A stretch of DNA of 64,000 bases from Paraglaciecola marina (GTDB lineage Bacteria; Pseudomonadota; Gammaproteobacteria; Enterobacterales; Alteromonadaceae): assembly GCF_004360155.1 (NCBI RefSeq), contig NZ_SAIS01000009.1, positions 124,001 to 188,000 on the forward strand. Reading direction: 5' to 3'. Positions 31,798 through 40,512 of the stretch are shown here, piece after piece; position 1 is the stretch's first letter; each line of letters starts with the position of its first letter. A program made the translations under genes and the position numbers. Below the pieces are notes generated by a model, which saw only the letters and a list, made by a program, of their open reading frames with translations, had not been told where the DNA came from and made no database searches.

Positions 31798-31807
31798 CGA
31801 ACGTTCG
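31798..31807. promoter_or_regulatory. Palindrome in the divergent promoter region, possible operator
   Basis: CGAACGTTCG is a perfect 10-base palindrome in the 220-base gap between the exported TPR gene and the divergent AraC-type regulator gene. Its position suggests a transcription-factor site; this is inference only. Confidence 0.3.
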
Positions 31808-31921
31808 CGTACACGCACTACATCTAGCCGAACCTCGCTTAGCTGGTATCCTTGTATATAAAATGACTTAATATGACATTGAATAAAGCCTTCAACTATT
31901 ATCTCTAGGGGGAACAAAAGC

Positions 31922-33046
31922 GTGTTTTCTTACATACTTAATTTCTACGATTTCATCGTATTAACCACTGCTCTTTTGGCTGTTCTGTATTCAATCCCTT
32001 TAATGATAAAAAGAGATATAGAAAAAAGTGATGTATTACTCTGTGCATTTTTAATCTGTCAGGGGTTGATCGCTCTCAATATTGTTTTTCTGCATAACGA
32101 AACATTGGGCCCACAAACCATCCAGAAATTAGCGCCTTTTCATTCAGTCCTCTTAACAATCCTTTATGGCCTTCAGGGATTTCTATTTTTGTGGTACTGC
32201 CGAGCAATGATGGGGATACCCATTCAAATGTTGACCAAAGCCAGTGTTGCTGGTTTAGCCACAGTGTTAATCGTGATTGTTTATGGCATAGGTGTTTTAT
32301 TTGGGGCAGAAAACTTAACAAAACCTTACCTACCCAATGCATGGATAGCTACCTTAATATCGGTTATAACAGGGATTTACGCGCTGCACTGCTTAAGCCA
32401 TTACGACAGTAATATTCGCCGTCGTTTTTCCACCATCGAAAATATTAAATTGTCTTGGCTCTGGTATTGCGGGCTAGGATTTGTATGCCTATGTGCCTTG
32501 TCATTATTGAGTTCTCTAAGCGGTGTTCTAGGGTTTTATTATTTAGCAGAACAAGTTGGCACCTTTAAAAATTTACTGCCTATGTTCTTGATGAGTATTA
32601 TGGTGGTATATAGCCAAACTCTGCGCACCGACAGAGATAGAAAAGCGTCTAATAGCCACACCTACATAGAAAGAGAAGAAAGGCCTTTCACTGTCAGTGA
32701 AGAGCAAAAGTCCAAATTAGAAGATCTCATGCTGCGGGTTAAAATATATCAAGATCCAGAGCTTAGGTTAGACGGTTTGGCTGACAGTATGAAAATGTCA
32801 CCAAGAAGTATTTCAGCCTTGCTAAACGGTTACTACCAAAAGAATTTTTACGACTTTATAAACTACTACCGGGTACTCGACGCACAAGAACAACTACGTA
32901 ATACACATACCTCAGATAAAACCATACAAAGAATATTCGAAGATGCTGGCTTTAACAGTAAAACCACCTTTAACACCCTATTTAAAAAACTCACAGGCCA
33001 CACCCCTAGCGAATACCGAAAGTTAACATCAGTATCAGAAAAGTGA
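31922..33046 (+). CDS. AraC-family regulator with an N-terminal membrane domain
   Basis: 374 residues. Residues 1-235 contain about seven hydrophobic helices (first at 9-27), followed by a cytoplasmic linker (RTDRDRKASN) and a C-terminal AraC-type double helix-turn-helix at about 265-370, ending with FNSKTTFNTLFKKLTGHTPSEYR, the family signature. Such proteins are membrane-bound one-component regulators; the signal is unknown. The start is GTG at 31922 after GGGGGAAC. Divergent from the exported TPR gene, which may be its target or simply a neighbour. Confidence 0.85.
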   Translation: MFSYILNFYDFIVLTTALLAVLYSIPLMIKRDIEKSDVLLCAFLICQGLIALNIVFLHNETLGPQTIQKLAPFHSVLLTILYGLQGFLFLWYCRAMMGIPIQMLTKASVAGLATVLIVIVYGIGVLFGAENLTKPYLPNAWIATLISVITGIYALHCLSHYDSNIRRRFSTIENIKLSWLWYCGLGFVCLCALSLLSSLSGVLGFYYLAEQVGTFKNLLPMFLMSIMVVYSQTLRTDRDRKASNSHTYIEREERPFTVSEEQKSKLEDLMLRVKIYQDPELRLDGLADSMKMSPRSISALLNGYYQKNFYDFINYYRVLDAQEQLRNTHTSDKTIQRIFEDAGFNSKTTFNTLFKKLTGHTPSEYRKLTSVSEK

Positions 33047-33584
33047 GTGAAACCTTGTGGTGAAGGTATCGTTTAGTGTGAATGTTTTATTGTTATAGTG
33101 GCTGTTGAATTCGGGTTGTAGTTTATTGATTTAATTATAGTTTATTACAATGGGGCTCGATAAGTATGCGCTAAAAAATGTCACAAACTTCATTTACTAC
33201 TTAGATAAGATAATACACAGCTCTAGTTTGTTATGAAGGCAGAACAAGGAAAGGCAGAAAATGGGTTTCATTGTCATTTATCAAACACTAAGGCACGGCA
33301 GAATATTCACTTGGTTTACTGCATTTTTGATATTAGAAGCTTGCGATTATTTTCTATATTTTACTATTTTTATATACAGTTTGGTCTCTGGTTCAGCATA
33401 TTCGCAAGGTCAAGGTATCCCCCGTATTTCGTTATAGCACCATTTCATGTGCGGTTAAAAAATTAAGCTATACAGTTACTTAGAAAACATGCTAAAAATG
33501 GAGAAAATTAATATGCGGTGTGTCCCCGTGTTTAGTTACGGGGTAAGCAGGCTGATGAAACTGTTAGCTTTACAGGAGTCTATT
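33047..33584. other. Non-coding gap before the DUF3223 gene
   Basis: 538 bases. A 77-residue frame at 33233-33466 has no ribosome-binding site and an unconvincing sequence. Near the end, CCCCGT (33524-33529) and ACGGGG (33538-33543) form a 6-bp stem in the leader of the next gene. Nothing else is recognised. Confidence 0.4.
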
Positions 33585-34229
33585 TTGGCTAAACCGATAT
33601 CATTTGGAATTTTTAAATTTAATACACGTAAAGCTTGCGAAGATGAAGCTCGCAATCGTGTTAATTCATATTCAGCGGGTTCTATAATATCGACTACTGA
33701 TAAAGAGTTTTTTGAAGCCCTATTTACGCTACATGGTGAGTATGATGAAAAAATAGGGTGTGGTATTAAAGATATTGAAGTGGTCTTAGACTTTCATAAA
33801 AACAAGTGTCTATCCATAATTAGAAATGATAACTCTAAAGTAATTATTAGCTGGAGACATTGTGTTAAACCTTATACAAAGAAAATGGTTGTGTCATATT
33901 CTTTCAGAAGAGCGGTTAAAACTACTGTAATGGAGTTTAAAAGCATGGCTCTTTCAGGTGGTGCTACTTGTCCAGTATCAAATAATGAATTGTCTTTTGA
34001 TAATAGTCATGTTTCATATACATATGTTTCATTTGATGATTTGCTCAGTAACTTCCTTGCGACAAAAAATTTAGGTTATGAGGACATAGAGTTAATTGAT
34101 CCCGATGCAGCTGATTCTGATCAACGAGGAGTTCTTCAAAATACTTTACTCACTAATAGTTGGCATGAGTACCACAAAAACCATGCGAAATTAACATTAT
34201 TAAGTGCAGATGCAAATCTGAGAAAGTAA
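33585..34229 (+). CDS. DUF3223/DCL-domain protein with a degenerate HNH-like motif
   Basis: 214 residues. The block KIGCGIKDIEVVLDFHKNKCLSI with the following VIISWRHCV resembles the DCL domain (DUF3223). The C-terminal LTNSWHEYHKNHAKLTLLSADANLRK matches the tail I recall in bacterial members. Between them, TCPVSNNELSFDNSHVSY corresponds to a TCP...HVDH-type, HNH-like segment; here HVSY replaces the usual HVDH. A longer frame opens at 33489 or 33513, but the UUG at 33585 has AGGAG six bases upstream and gives the common MAKPI N-terminus. Function unknown; nuclease activity is doubtful. Confidence 0.65.
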   Translation: MAKPISFGIFKFNTRKACEDEARNRVNSYSAGSIISTTDKEFFEALFTLHGEYDEKIGCGIKDIEVVLDFHKNKCLSIIRNDNSKVIISWRHCVKPYTKKMVVSYSFRRAVKTTVMEFKSMALSGGATCPVSNNELSFDNSHVSYTYVSFDDLLSNFLATKNLGYEDIELIDPDAADSDQRGVLQNTLLTNSWHEYHKNHAKLTLLSADANLRK

Positions 34230-34241
34230 AGCTAACACATA

Positions 34242-35821
34242 TGAGCCTCCGGTCGGTCAATAGGTATTAGTCATCTTTTGATCACTTTTTCAAGATCAAT
34301 CCAAATCACTGAGCTAAGCCGTACACTTCATCTGTCATATTGGCTGTTAAGTCATCGCTTACAGCAAACACATATAGAGGCTCTCTTATGTGATCTCATC
34401 ACAGCCTGTTATTTCACCATCCGTGATAACAACAGGGGCACTAGACATTCATCGGTTAACCCAGCATTGGCACTATTCAAGAATAGGGTTGGATAAATCC
34501 ACCAGTTAGTTGCAGGCTCAGGCTAGGTGTAAACGATTTAGCTCAGAGTATTGATGCACGCCCATTCGGTGTCTAATCAAGCAATGTAGTTGCCTGGCGG
34601 TGGCATATAAAGGATATCAAGGGCTTGTTTAGCCAGTGATAAATTCACTACCGTTTATAAATGCTCTGCCTGAGGCCCTAGTTAGACGTTCAGCTCACCG
34701 AATGACGTGACTAACCTGCTAGAAATCGACTTTCATCAAATGCCTTTTGTCGTTTTAACATGAAGTAGACACATCGGCCAAGTTTGTGGGCGAGCGCTGA
34801 AAGCGCTTTTGCTTTACTCATGCGTTTTTGTAGTTTGTTGAGGTAAGCTTTCGCTTTATCGTTACCTCTAAAATAGAGCACGGCCATTTCAGAGAAGGCC
34901 CATTTTAGGTGAGCGTTACCAATTTTGTTTCCTTGGGTACCATATGTTTTACCTGCTGATTCAGCTTTGCATTTTACGAGTCGAGAATACGATGCAAACT
35001 TCTGCACAGATTCAAAACGTTGAATATCGCCGATTTCATACAAGATAGTGAGGGCGAGTATTTGCCCGACACCAGCGATGGATTTGAGCAAATAATAATC
35101 TCTGGCATTATGCTGCTTGGCTTGTTTTTCAATGAACCATTCGACTTTGCGTAGTTCAGTTTCGATATGGCCTACCATGGTTAAGTCGATATCAACATTA
35201 CGTTGTACAGAGGGTTCAGAAAACACCCCACGCATTTGTTCACGAGCGGGTTGATAACGTAAATTAAGAGTATGGGGACGATAATTATATTGGCTAACGG
35301 TGTTGGTGACATGTGCTTTTAAATCCGCCCCAAAGCGCACTAACTTGGTACGTCTGCGGAGTAAATCACGAGTCGCGCGTAATTCATTAGGGTAGTTATA
35401 TGCCAAGGGGAAATTGCCTCCGCGTAATAATTTGGCAATTTTAAATGAATCAATTTTGTCATTCTTGGTTTTACCGCCATGTATGGCCTTCATATACAAG
35501 GCATGGCCGAGCACAAAATCAATATTGTGTAATTGGCAAAAGTCGCTAATCCAGTACCAGCAGTGCATACATTCGACGCCAACAACAATATTACCCAAAT
35601 AAGGTTGTAGCAAAGAAAGTAGTTGTTCTGGTGAATCTTTTATTTTTTTATGTACGAGTACCTCACCGTGTTCGTCAATAATGCAGACATAAAGTAGGCG
35701 AGCGTGTAAATCAATTCCACAATAGTATGGATGTGTATTAGTATAAAAGTTCATTGAGCTTCTCCGTTCGGTTTTGTCACCAATCAGAGTAGCCGAAAGT
35801 TACGCTGATTGGGGAGGCTCA
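34242..35821 (-). mobile_element. IS110-family insertion sequence (boundaries tentative)
   Basis: TGAGCCTCC at 34242-34250 and its inverted copy GGAGGCTCA at 35813-35821 bracket the transposase gene, giving a 1580-bp element, a normal IS110/IS1111 size. The left repeat begins 12 bases after the DUF3223 stop. Nine bases of match could arise by chance in a search of this kind, so the ends are tentative. About 460 bases between the left repeat and the transposase stop are non-coding, as expected if the guide (bridge) RNA of IS1111-type elements is encoded downstream of the transposase. Confidence 0.5.
34711..35754 (-). CDS. IS110-family transposase (DEDD recombinase)
   Basis: 347 residues. The RuvC-like N-terminal domain carries Asp15 (GIDLHA), Glu61 (VECMHCW), and Asp99/Asp102 (KNDKID). 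The C-terminal Tnp_20 domain contains KSIAGVGQILALTILYEIGD and the conserved Ser at about 266 (AESAGKT). All catalytic residues are present, so the gene looks intact. IS110 enzymes recombine circular element and target using an element-encoded bridge RNA. Its ATG (35754) lies inside an inverted-repeat arm (see 35755-35824). Confidence 0.93.
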   Translation of the reverse strand: MNFYTNTHPYYCGIDLHARLLYVCIIDEHGEVLVHKKIKDSPEQLLSLLQPYLGNIVVGVECMHCWYWISDFCQLHNIDFVLGHALYMKAIHGGKTKNDKIDSFKIAKLLRGGNFPLAYNYPNELRATRDLLRRRTKLVRFGADLKAHVTNTVSQYNYRPHTLNLRYQPAREQMRGVFSEPSVQRNVDIDLTMVGHIETELRKVEWFIEKQAKQHNARDYYLLKSIAGVGQILALTILYEIGDIQRFESVQKFASYSRLVKCKAESAGKTYGTQGNKIGNAHLKWAFSEMAVLYFRGNDKAKAYLNKLQKRMSKAKALSALAHKLGRCVYFMLKRQKAFDESRFLAG

Positions 35822-35824
35822 ATG
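35755..35824. repeat. Nested inverted repeats upstream of the IS110 transposase
   Basis: Inner arms CCAATCAG (35780-35787) and CTGATTGG (35805-35812) form a perfect 8-bp stem, extended by GTA/TAC after one mismatch. The outer arms at about 35755-35768 and 35811-35824 match at 12 of 14 positions. The outer left arm abuts the transposase start codon. It may be a promoter-blocking hairpin, part of the end structure, or part of a bridge RNA. Confidence 0.6.
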
Positions 35825-35923
35825 AGTATCAAGCACATGAATAAAGCGGCTGTGTGGTCAGACACACCTATAGTAAGTCGATCGTGCGCGGCTCATACCA
35901 ATTGGAATTAGGAATCACTGCGA

Positions 35924-36844
35924 ATGGCAGATAAATCGGAAAGGGAAAAAAGGCGGTTAGGCTGGCATGAAGAAGTCAGAGAGGTACCCAAAGCAGGGTC
36001 CCTCATTGTTTTTATTCATGGTTTAGGTGGAAACTATAAAAAGACTTGGGGTGAGTTCCCTGATTTTTTGGAGCAAGACGATAAATTCAATAATACTGAT
36101 ATCTATTTATTTGGATTTAAATCTGGTTTTTTGCGTTTCTTTGTTTCTCCAATAGAAGCGCTTGGGCAAAGGCTTCGTACGGTCTTATTAGATGCTTCAT
36201 GCAAATATGAACAAATAACGGTCATATCACATAGTCTAGGTGGACTCGTCGTAAAAGAAGCTATCGCTAGTATTTTGAAAACAGGGGACGCTCATCGTGT
36301 CAATTTACATCATGCAATATTTTGCTCAACACCTCACCTAGGATCGGTAACGGCACGTTTCTTAGCATTTTTAGGTGGACACATTAATCAACTTAAAGTT
36401 CTTCAGCCTAAAATAATAGACGCCCATACACTTTGGCTAGCAAGGATAAATTCACACAAGACAAGTCCAAATGACATTGTCCATGAGCGCTATTCCAAAA
36501 ATATTGATATTACGAATATATGGGCCTCAAATGATCGAATCGTTTCATTTGGCAACGCTACTGCGCTACCGAGTCAGCATACGATAACTATTGAAGGCTC
36601 ACACACAATGATGGTTAAACCAGAAACAATGGACCATCACGTATATACGACATTGTCTGAGCAGCTGGTGAAAGCTCCTGTTCCAAAACCAATAGAGTCA
36701 TCACCATCTATTCAAATATTGGCTGATTCTGCAAAATTGGGAGATGAACTAAAAATTCTTAATACTCTGGAGATCCCAGTAAAGTATCGAGCATTGGTGA
36801 AGAGAGTAGAACTGAAAAACAGTGAGAGCGAAGGAGAACAATGA
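35924..36844 (+). CDS. PGAP1/DUF676-like serine alpha/beta hydrolase
   Basis: 306 residues, no signal peptide or membrane helix. A complete lipase-type triad is visible: oxyanion motif IHGLGG at 31-36, nucleophile Ser104 in SHSLGG, Asp204 in ASNDRIV and His227 in GSHTMMV. The surroundings (STPHLGS after the nucleophile strand) resemble PGAP1-like/DUF676 esterases. The last 60 residues are a non-catalytic tail. AGGAA precedes the ATG. Its stop overlaps the next start by four bases (ATGA), so the two proteins are made together. Substrate unknown; esters or membrane lipids are plausible. Confidence 0.85.
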   Translation: MADKSEREKRRLGWHEEVREVPKAGSLIVFIHGLGGNYKKTWGEFPDFLEQDDKFNNTDIYLFGFKSGFLRFFVSPIEALGQRLRTVLLDASCKYEQITVISHSLGGLVVKEAIASILKTGDAHRVNLHHAIFCSTPHLGSVTARFLAFLGGHINQLKVLQPKIIDAHTLWLARINSHKTSPNDIVHERYSKNIDITNIWASNDRIVSFGNATALPSQHTITIEGSHTMMVKPETMDHHVYTTLSEQLVKAPVPKPIESSPSIQILADSAKLGDELKILNTLEIPVKYRALVKRVELKNSESEGEQ

Positions 36845-38187
36845 ATACGTTCCAAACTACCAACACACAACCTGTATTTCGCCTTATAGCCATTACCGGA
36901 ATAAGAGACTCTCAGGAATTACTTCCTCAGGAAATAACAGAACGTCGCGATATAAATATTACATATTTCCGATACGGTTTTACTTCAATACTCACCAAAA
37001 ATAAGATGTACGATAAGTTTAAGAAGTCATTTGATGAGATATTAGATGGAAATTATGATATTGGCATAATTGCATGGAGCCTAGGAGGATATATGTTGAA
37101 AAGGTATCTCGTAGAGTATAATGAGCCTGACCTGCTTCAAAGGATTAAGCTGGTTGTTTTTGTTGGCACACCTTCTGGCTCGCCTAATCCTTTCTCTAGA
37201 TTTATAAATTTTGGACTTGGTGGGCTTCTTAAACTAAAAGACTTGTACTCTAAAGCTCAAGTTTATGAGAACGCATGGAATGAAATTGTTAATAGTCACA
37301 ATCTTAATGTATATACATTATTTGGAGCTTATGACTCGATTGTTCCTTTAACTTCAAGTTACAACTCCGATCCCAACAGAGTATATGTCGTTGATGAAGA
37401 TCACTTTTCTTTACAAGTACCAAAGCCTGATTCGATGACAAGTAAAGTGCTATGCAAATTAATAGGCGACCTCAGCCGCGAAGAAAATAACTTAAAGTTT
37501 GATGAAGAATTAAGTATAGAAAAAATAGTAAATGAGGAACTGGCAGAGGAGCCATTGACGATTGCAAGATTCGCGGCTGATGAAAATACTGATGACAATA
37601 TAAAATTCATATCTGAGTTATCAAACAACATCAAAGAAACTTCAAAATTAGTCTCATCTTTAAATAATGACTCTAATAGTATCGGAAATATTTTAAATGT
37701 AATAAATGGAATTAGTGAACAAACCAATTTACTTGCATTAAATGCAGCTATCGAAGCGGCGAGAGCAGGTGAACAAGGGAGAGGCTTTGCTACTGTTGCT
37801 GATGAAGTAAGAAATTTAGCACAAAGAACTCAAGAGTCGACAAGTGAGATTGATAAGATGCTTAGATTAATGAATGAAAGAGCGTTAGAAACTGCTTCAA
37901 TATTAAAAATAACGTCCAGCAGTATAGAGAATACAGAAAGTCGAGTAACAAATGCTTTCGAATCAATCACAGAAATATCTAGTGCTATTGAGGCGATCTC
38001 AGAAATGAGCGCACGAATCGCTAGTGCAACTTCAGAGCAAACCCCTATTTCAGAAGAAATCAGTAATGCTGTACTTAATATTAACAAAGTGACAGAAAAC
38101 ACAAAAAGGCTTGTGGAAATTGCCAACAGGAGCCTAGCTGGTAAGCCGGTCAGTTTCTTAAGAACACATAACAAGCAGGTTAAATGA
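36841..38187 (+). CDS. Alpha/beta hydrolase fused to a methyl-accepting chemoreceptor signalling domain
   Basis: 448 residues. Residues 10-215 are an alpha/beta-hydrolase domain with Ser80 (AWSLGG), Asp165 (GAYDSIVP) and His188 (EDHFS), and a TPSGS segment after the nucleophile; the usual HG oxyanion motif is absent. Residues about 250-430 are an MCP cytoplasmic hairpin; its tip, around 293-327, carries [19 protein letters not shown] followed by [16 protein letters not shown], the region that contacts CheA/CheW. There is no membrane helix, HAMP domain or C-terminal CheR-tethering pentapeptide. The C-terminal arm is about twice as long as the N-terminal one. Translationally coupled to the hydrolase upstream. 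I know of no named family with this architecture; role unknown. Confidence 0.88.
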   Translation: MNTFQTTNTQPVFRLIAITGIRDSQELLPQEITERRDINITYFRYGFTSILTKNKMYDKFKKSFDEILDGNYDIGIIAWSLGGYMLKRYLVEYNEPDLLQRIKLVVFVGTPSGSPNPFSRFINFGLGGLLKLKDLYSKAQVYENAWNEIVNSHNLNVYTLFGAYDSIVPLTSSYNSDPNRVYVVDEDHFSLQVPKPDSMTSKVLCKLIGDLSREENNLKFDEELSIEKIVNEELAEEPLTIARFAADENTDDNIKFISELSNNIKETSKLVSSLNNDSNSIGNILNVINGISEQTNLLALNAAIEAARAGEQGRGFATVADEVRNLAQRTQESTSEIDKMLRLMNERALETASILKITSSSIENTESRVTNAFESITEISSAIEAISEMSARIASATSEQTPISEEISNAVLNINKVTENTKRLVEIANRSLAGKPVSFLRTHNKQVK

Positions 38188-38308
38188 AGCGTTGAACGTC
38201 CGCAGTTTGTCTTCTGCCGACTATCCGCATTGTGCCAAAAGCAGACATTACGGCTACTCTGTTCATGTGGTCAAATTCACTATGCCACTACAGTTTTGTT
38301 GTCTATTG

Positions 38309-39208
38309 CTAAATTGCATTGAAATTTAAATCAAACCTACTCGGCATCATTTCTGCCTGCCATAACTCCGGTTCGAAAGGCCCATTTTTAATCATTTCGA
38401 TTAATTGTTCTCGGTGTTCTTGAGGCATATTACAACCAAAATAAACATTTGTAATCTCATCTCCATTGAGAACAAGACTCGTGTCGTTATTTGCTAACTG
38501 TAAGGGTGCTCCAGGCTTGTATATAGAGCGATACTCGTCTTCGTATTTCCAATCCTTGGATTTAGTTAAAATAGGTTCGATAATTTTCATGTCCAAATCA
38601 AGATGAAGCTTATCTTCCTTATTGTGATTAGCGATTTCCTCTGACTTAAAGTAAAGCTTTCGAATGTCACCAAACATAGGGAAGGTTAGAGAAGGAAACT
38701 TGTCGGTATAGCGAACTTTATATACTTGTGAAAGCAACTGCCCCTTTGTGCTGTACTCTACACAATATCCTTTGTGTGAATCGGCATAGTGAGACCAAAA
38801 TAGCAAGTTATCTTTACGTTTCGTAAAGCAGCAGAGCCGAAAGCTTTGAAACTCTTCAAGCAGCTTTTGCTCGACATCAGAAATTATCGAACAATTAAGT
38901 TCAAAAGAGTAAGCTCTGCGAATAGCATCTTGCATATCTATACGTTCATTGAGCATTAGAGACACTAGATCTTCTCTTAACGCATTCATTTCTTTATCAG
39001 TTTTTGGCCACTCTAAAATAGGTCTACATTCAAAGGGATCATTGAAATAAGATGGTTCATTGTGAAATAAGTTCTTGTCGCAAAATAATGCTTCGTGGTA
39101 ATGAACAGTTTCTGGGTCAAAGGCTGAAAATCTGTACAAGCTCTGCGTACCGTCATCATAAGGGCGCTTGTATTTTTTCAGAAACAATTTGGACATCACT
39201 TCGATCAT
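38309..39208 (-). CDS. DUF2971 protein
   Basis: 299 residues. The pattern LYRFSAF, SYFNDPFEC, RLCCFTKRKDNLLFWSHYADSHKGYCVEY and DWKYEDEYRSIY matches DUF2971, a widespread cytosolic family of unknown biochemical role that often occurs in variable chromosomal islands. GGAGGAATT precedes the ATG. It converges with the hydrolase-MCP gene, 121 bases away. Nothing in the sequence assigns a function; membership of a defence or toxin module would be speculation. Confidence 0.8.
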   Translation of the reverse strand: MIEVMSKLFLKKYKRPYDDGTQSLYRFSAFDPETVHYHEALFCDKNLFHNEPSYFNDPFECRPILEWPKTDKEMNALREDLVSLMLNERIDMQDAIRRAYSFELNCSIISDVEQKLLEEFQSFRLCCFTKRKDNLLFWSHYADSHKGYCVEYSTKGQLLSQVYKVRYTDKFPSLTFPMFGDIRKLYFKSEEIANHNKEDKLHLDLDMKIIEPILTKSKDWKYEDEYRSIYKPGAPLQLANNDTSLVLNGDEITNVYFGCNMPQEHREQLIEMIKNGPFEPELWQAEMMPSRFDLNFNAI

Positions 39209-39642
39209 AATTCCTCCCTGATGTTGCTGTGTATCGCATTGTAACAGAGGGCCTACAACGAAGAAAAGTAATGCCCTTATTAGATATAAAGAATGTTGCT
39301 CGTAAAAATTAGGGGCAAAAATTGTAACGATACGAAGGACTATATATCGCTCAAAGCCGTCCGTCGCCTCAGTGCCATTTACTGCCGTTCACCCACATTC
39401 ATCTGAACTGGTGCTTATAGCAGTATGCAGAAGTTAAGTTAACCCGAAGGTATCTGCATTTTGCAGCAAATTGCCTTCACTCACACCTTCGAGCCGGAAC
39501 CTCAGCTGATACGATATTGCTGACGTAAGACGTTCCTTAATTTAACGCATTCTGTTCGATTAAAGCAGGCTTTGAACGAACGATTCCGCCCCTCGATAAA
39601 TGGCAAGAAAAAAGACGCTAGCAGAGGGCGACTAGCTAATGC
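39209..39642. other. Non-coding gap carrying one copy of a 31-bp direct repeat
   Basis: 434 bases without a credible ORF. It contains the first copy (39347-39377) of the 31-base direct repeat, whose second copy is at 40620-40650. Confidence 0.5.
39347..39377. repeat. 31-bp direct repeat, copy 1
   Basis: Starts TCGCTCAAAGCCGTCCGTCG and ends CCTCAGTGCCA. Identical over 31 bases to 40620-40650; the two copies bracket the secreted hypothetical gene at a spacing of 1273 bases. Confidence 0.9.
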
Positions 39643-40341
39643 TCAATCAACTTCGAGATAAAACTCGCTTGAATATTCAACGGTTGCGTTAAGTTTTGCT
39701 TTGAAGCTTTTGTAAAAGGAATCAAAGGCCTTCTGACTACTCCATCGGCTAATTAAGGTCACATCTGGTGAACGTTGATAACCAAACATGGAAGTAACTG
39801 AGTCGGCGCTTAATTCAGCACTGCCGCCAGCCTTTTCAATAGCGAGTTTAAGTTCAGTGGCAAAATTGGTATCGCCTGTCCAGTATGCACCAAACACATA
39901 GATTTGCTCTGGGTCGAAACGAATATTAATATCTTGTTTTACTTCGAAGTTAACCATATTGAACGTAGACCAAATATCTAATCTTCGAGAGCGTATGTCC
40001 GGAGCCAAAACCAAAAGCTCAGCGAACCGTTTTTGCCGGTCCTGCCAGTCTCCCGGCCAACTTCCAACGGCTAAAACTCTTGGGGAATACATACCGCTAA
40101 TGGGTTTTCGCACGACATTAAAAAACGTATTCGCTGTGTAGCCAAGTTGGCTTCCCAATGGACCAATATCTTCAAAATAGGCTTTTTGATAAGTTCTGCC
40201 TTCTTCTTTTAAGGTTAGAAGCAAAATATCAATTACATGATCTTTACCTATTACTAAATCTCTTGTTTTCGCTGCGCTCTGTAATGAAAAGACCAGCGTA
40301 AATACGAGACCTATCATGACCGTACTATTTTTAATTCGCAT
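39643..40341 (-). CDS. Secreted hypothetical protein
   Basis: 232 residues. I do not recognise the family. A signal peptide covers about residues 1-24 (LVFSLQSAAK). The mature part has two similar halves ending in SRWSSQKAFDSFYKSFKAKL and earlier GSWPGDWQDRQKRFAELL, which suggests a pair of ferredoxin-like (dimeric alpha-beta barrel, EthD/DUF1330-like) folds; this is a guess from pattern. The frame opens at 40356, but that codon lies on the Shine-Dalgarno sequence GAGGAAA; the ATG at 40341 has proper spacing. Bracketed by the 31-bp direct repeats. Confidence 0.65.
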   Translation of the reverse strand: MRIKNSTVMIGLVFTLVFSLQSAAKTRDLVIGKDHVIDILLLTLKEEGRTYQKAYFEDIGPLGSQLGYTANTFFNVVRKPISGMYSPRVLAVGSWPGDWQDRQKRFAELLVLAPDIRSRRLDIWSTFNMVNFEVKQDINIRFDPEQIYVFGAYWTGDTNFATELKLAIEKAGGSAELSADSVTSMFGYQRSPDVTLISRWSSQKAFDSFYKSFKAKLNATVEYSSEFYLEVD

Positions 40342-40512
40342 ACACATTTTCCTCAACTAAGGTGAGAAGCAGTGTCCACTAAATGTGTCATTGCGTCTTG
40401 CATATTCAGACAAACAACAGATTAACAGGATAAACGCTGTTTTGGATTAAAAGTATATGTATCTATTGAATTTTTTAGCAGCATGGATGGAGAGGATTTC
40501 CAAGATATTACA

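Noticed and set aside
33233-33466. 77-residue plus-strand frame upstream of the DUF3223 gene
   Set aside because: No ribosome-binding site, aromatic-rich translation without family features; probably a chance frame in AT-rich DNA.
34278-34496. 72-residue plus-strand frame inside the IS110 non-coding region
   Set aside because: Antisense to the element, no ribosome-binding site, not a known accessory protein of IS110.
35924-39208. Calling the hydrolase, hydrolase-MCP and DUF2971 genes a single three-gene defence system
   Set aside because: DUF2971 is convergent and separated by 121 bases, so co-transcription is not supported; defence function is untested.
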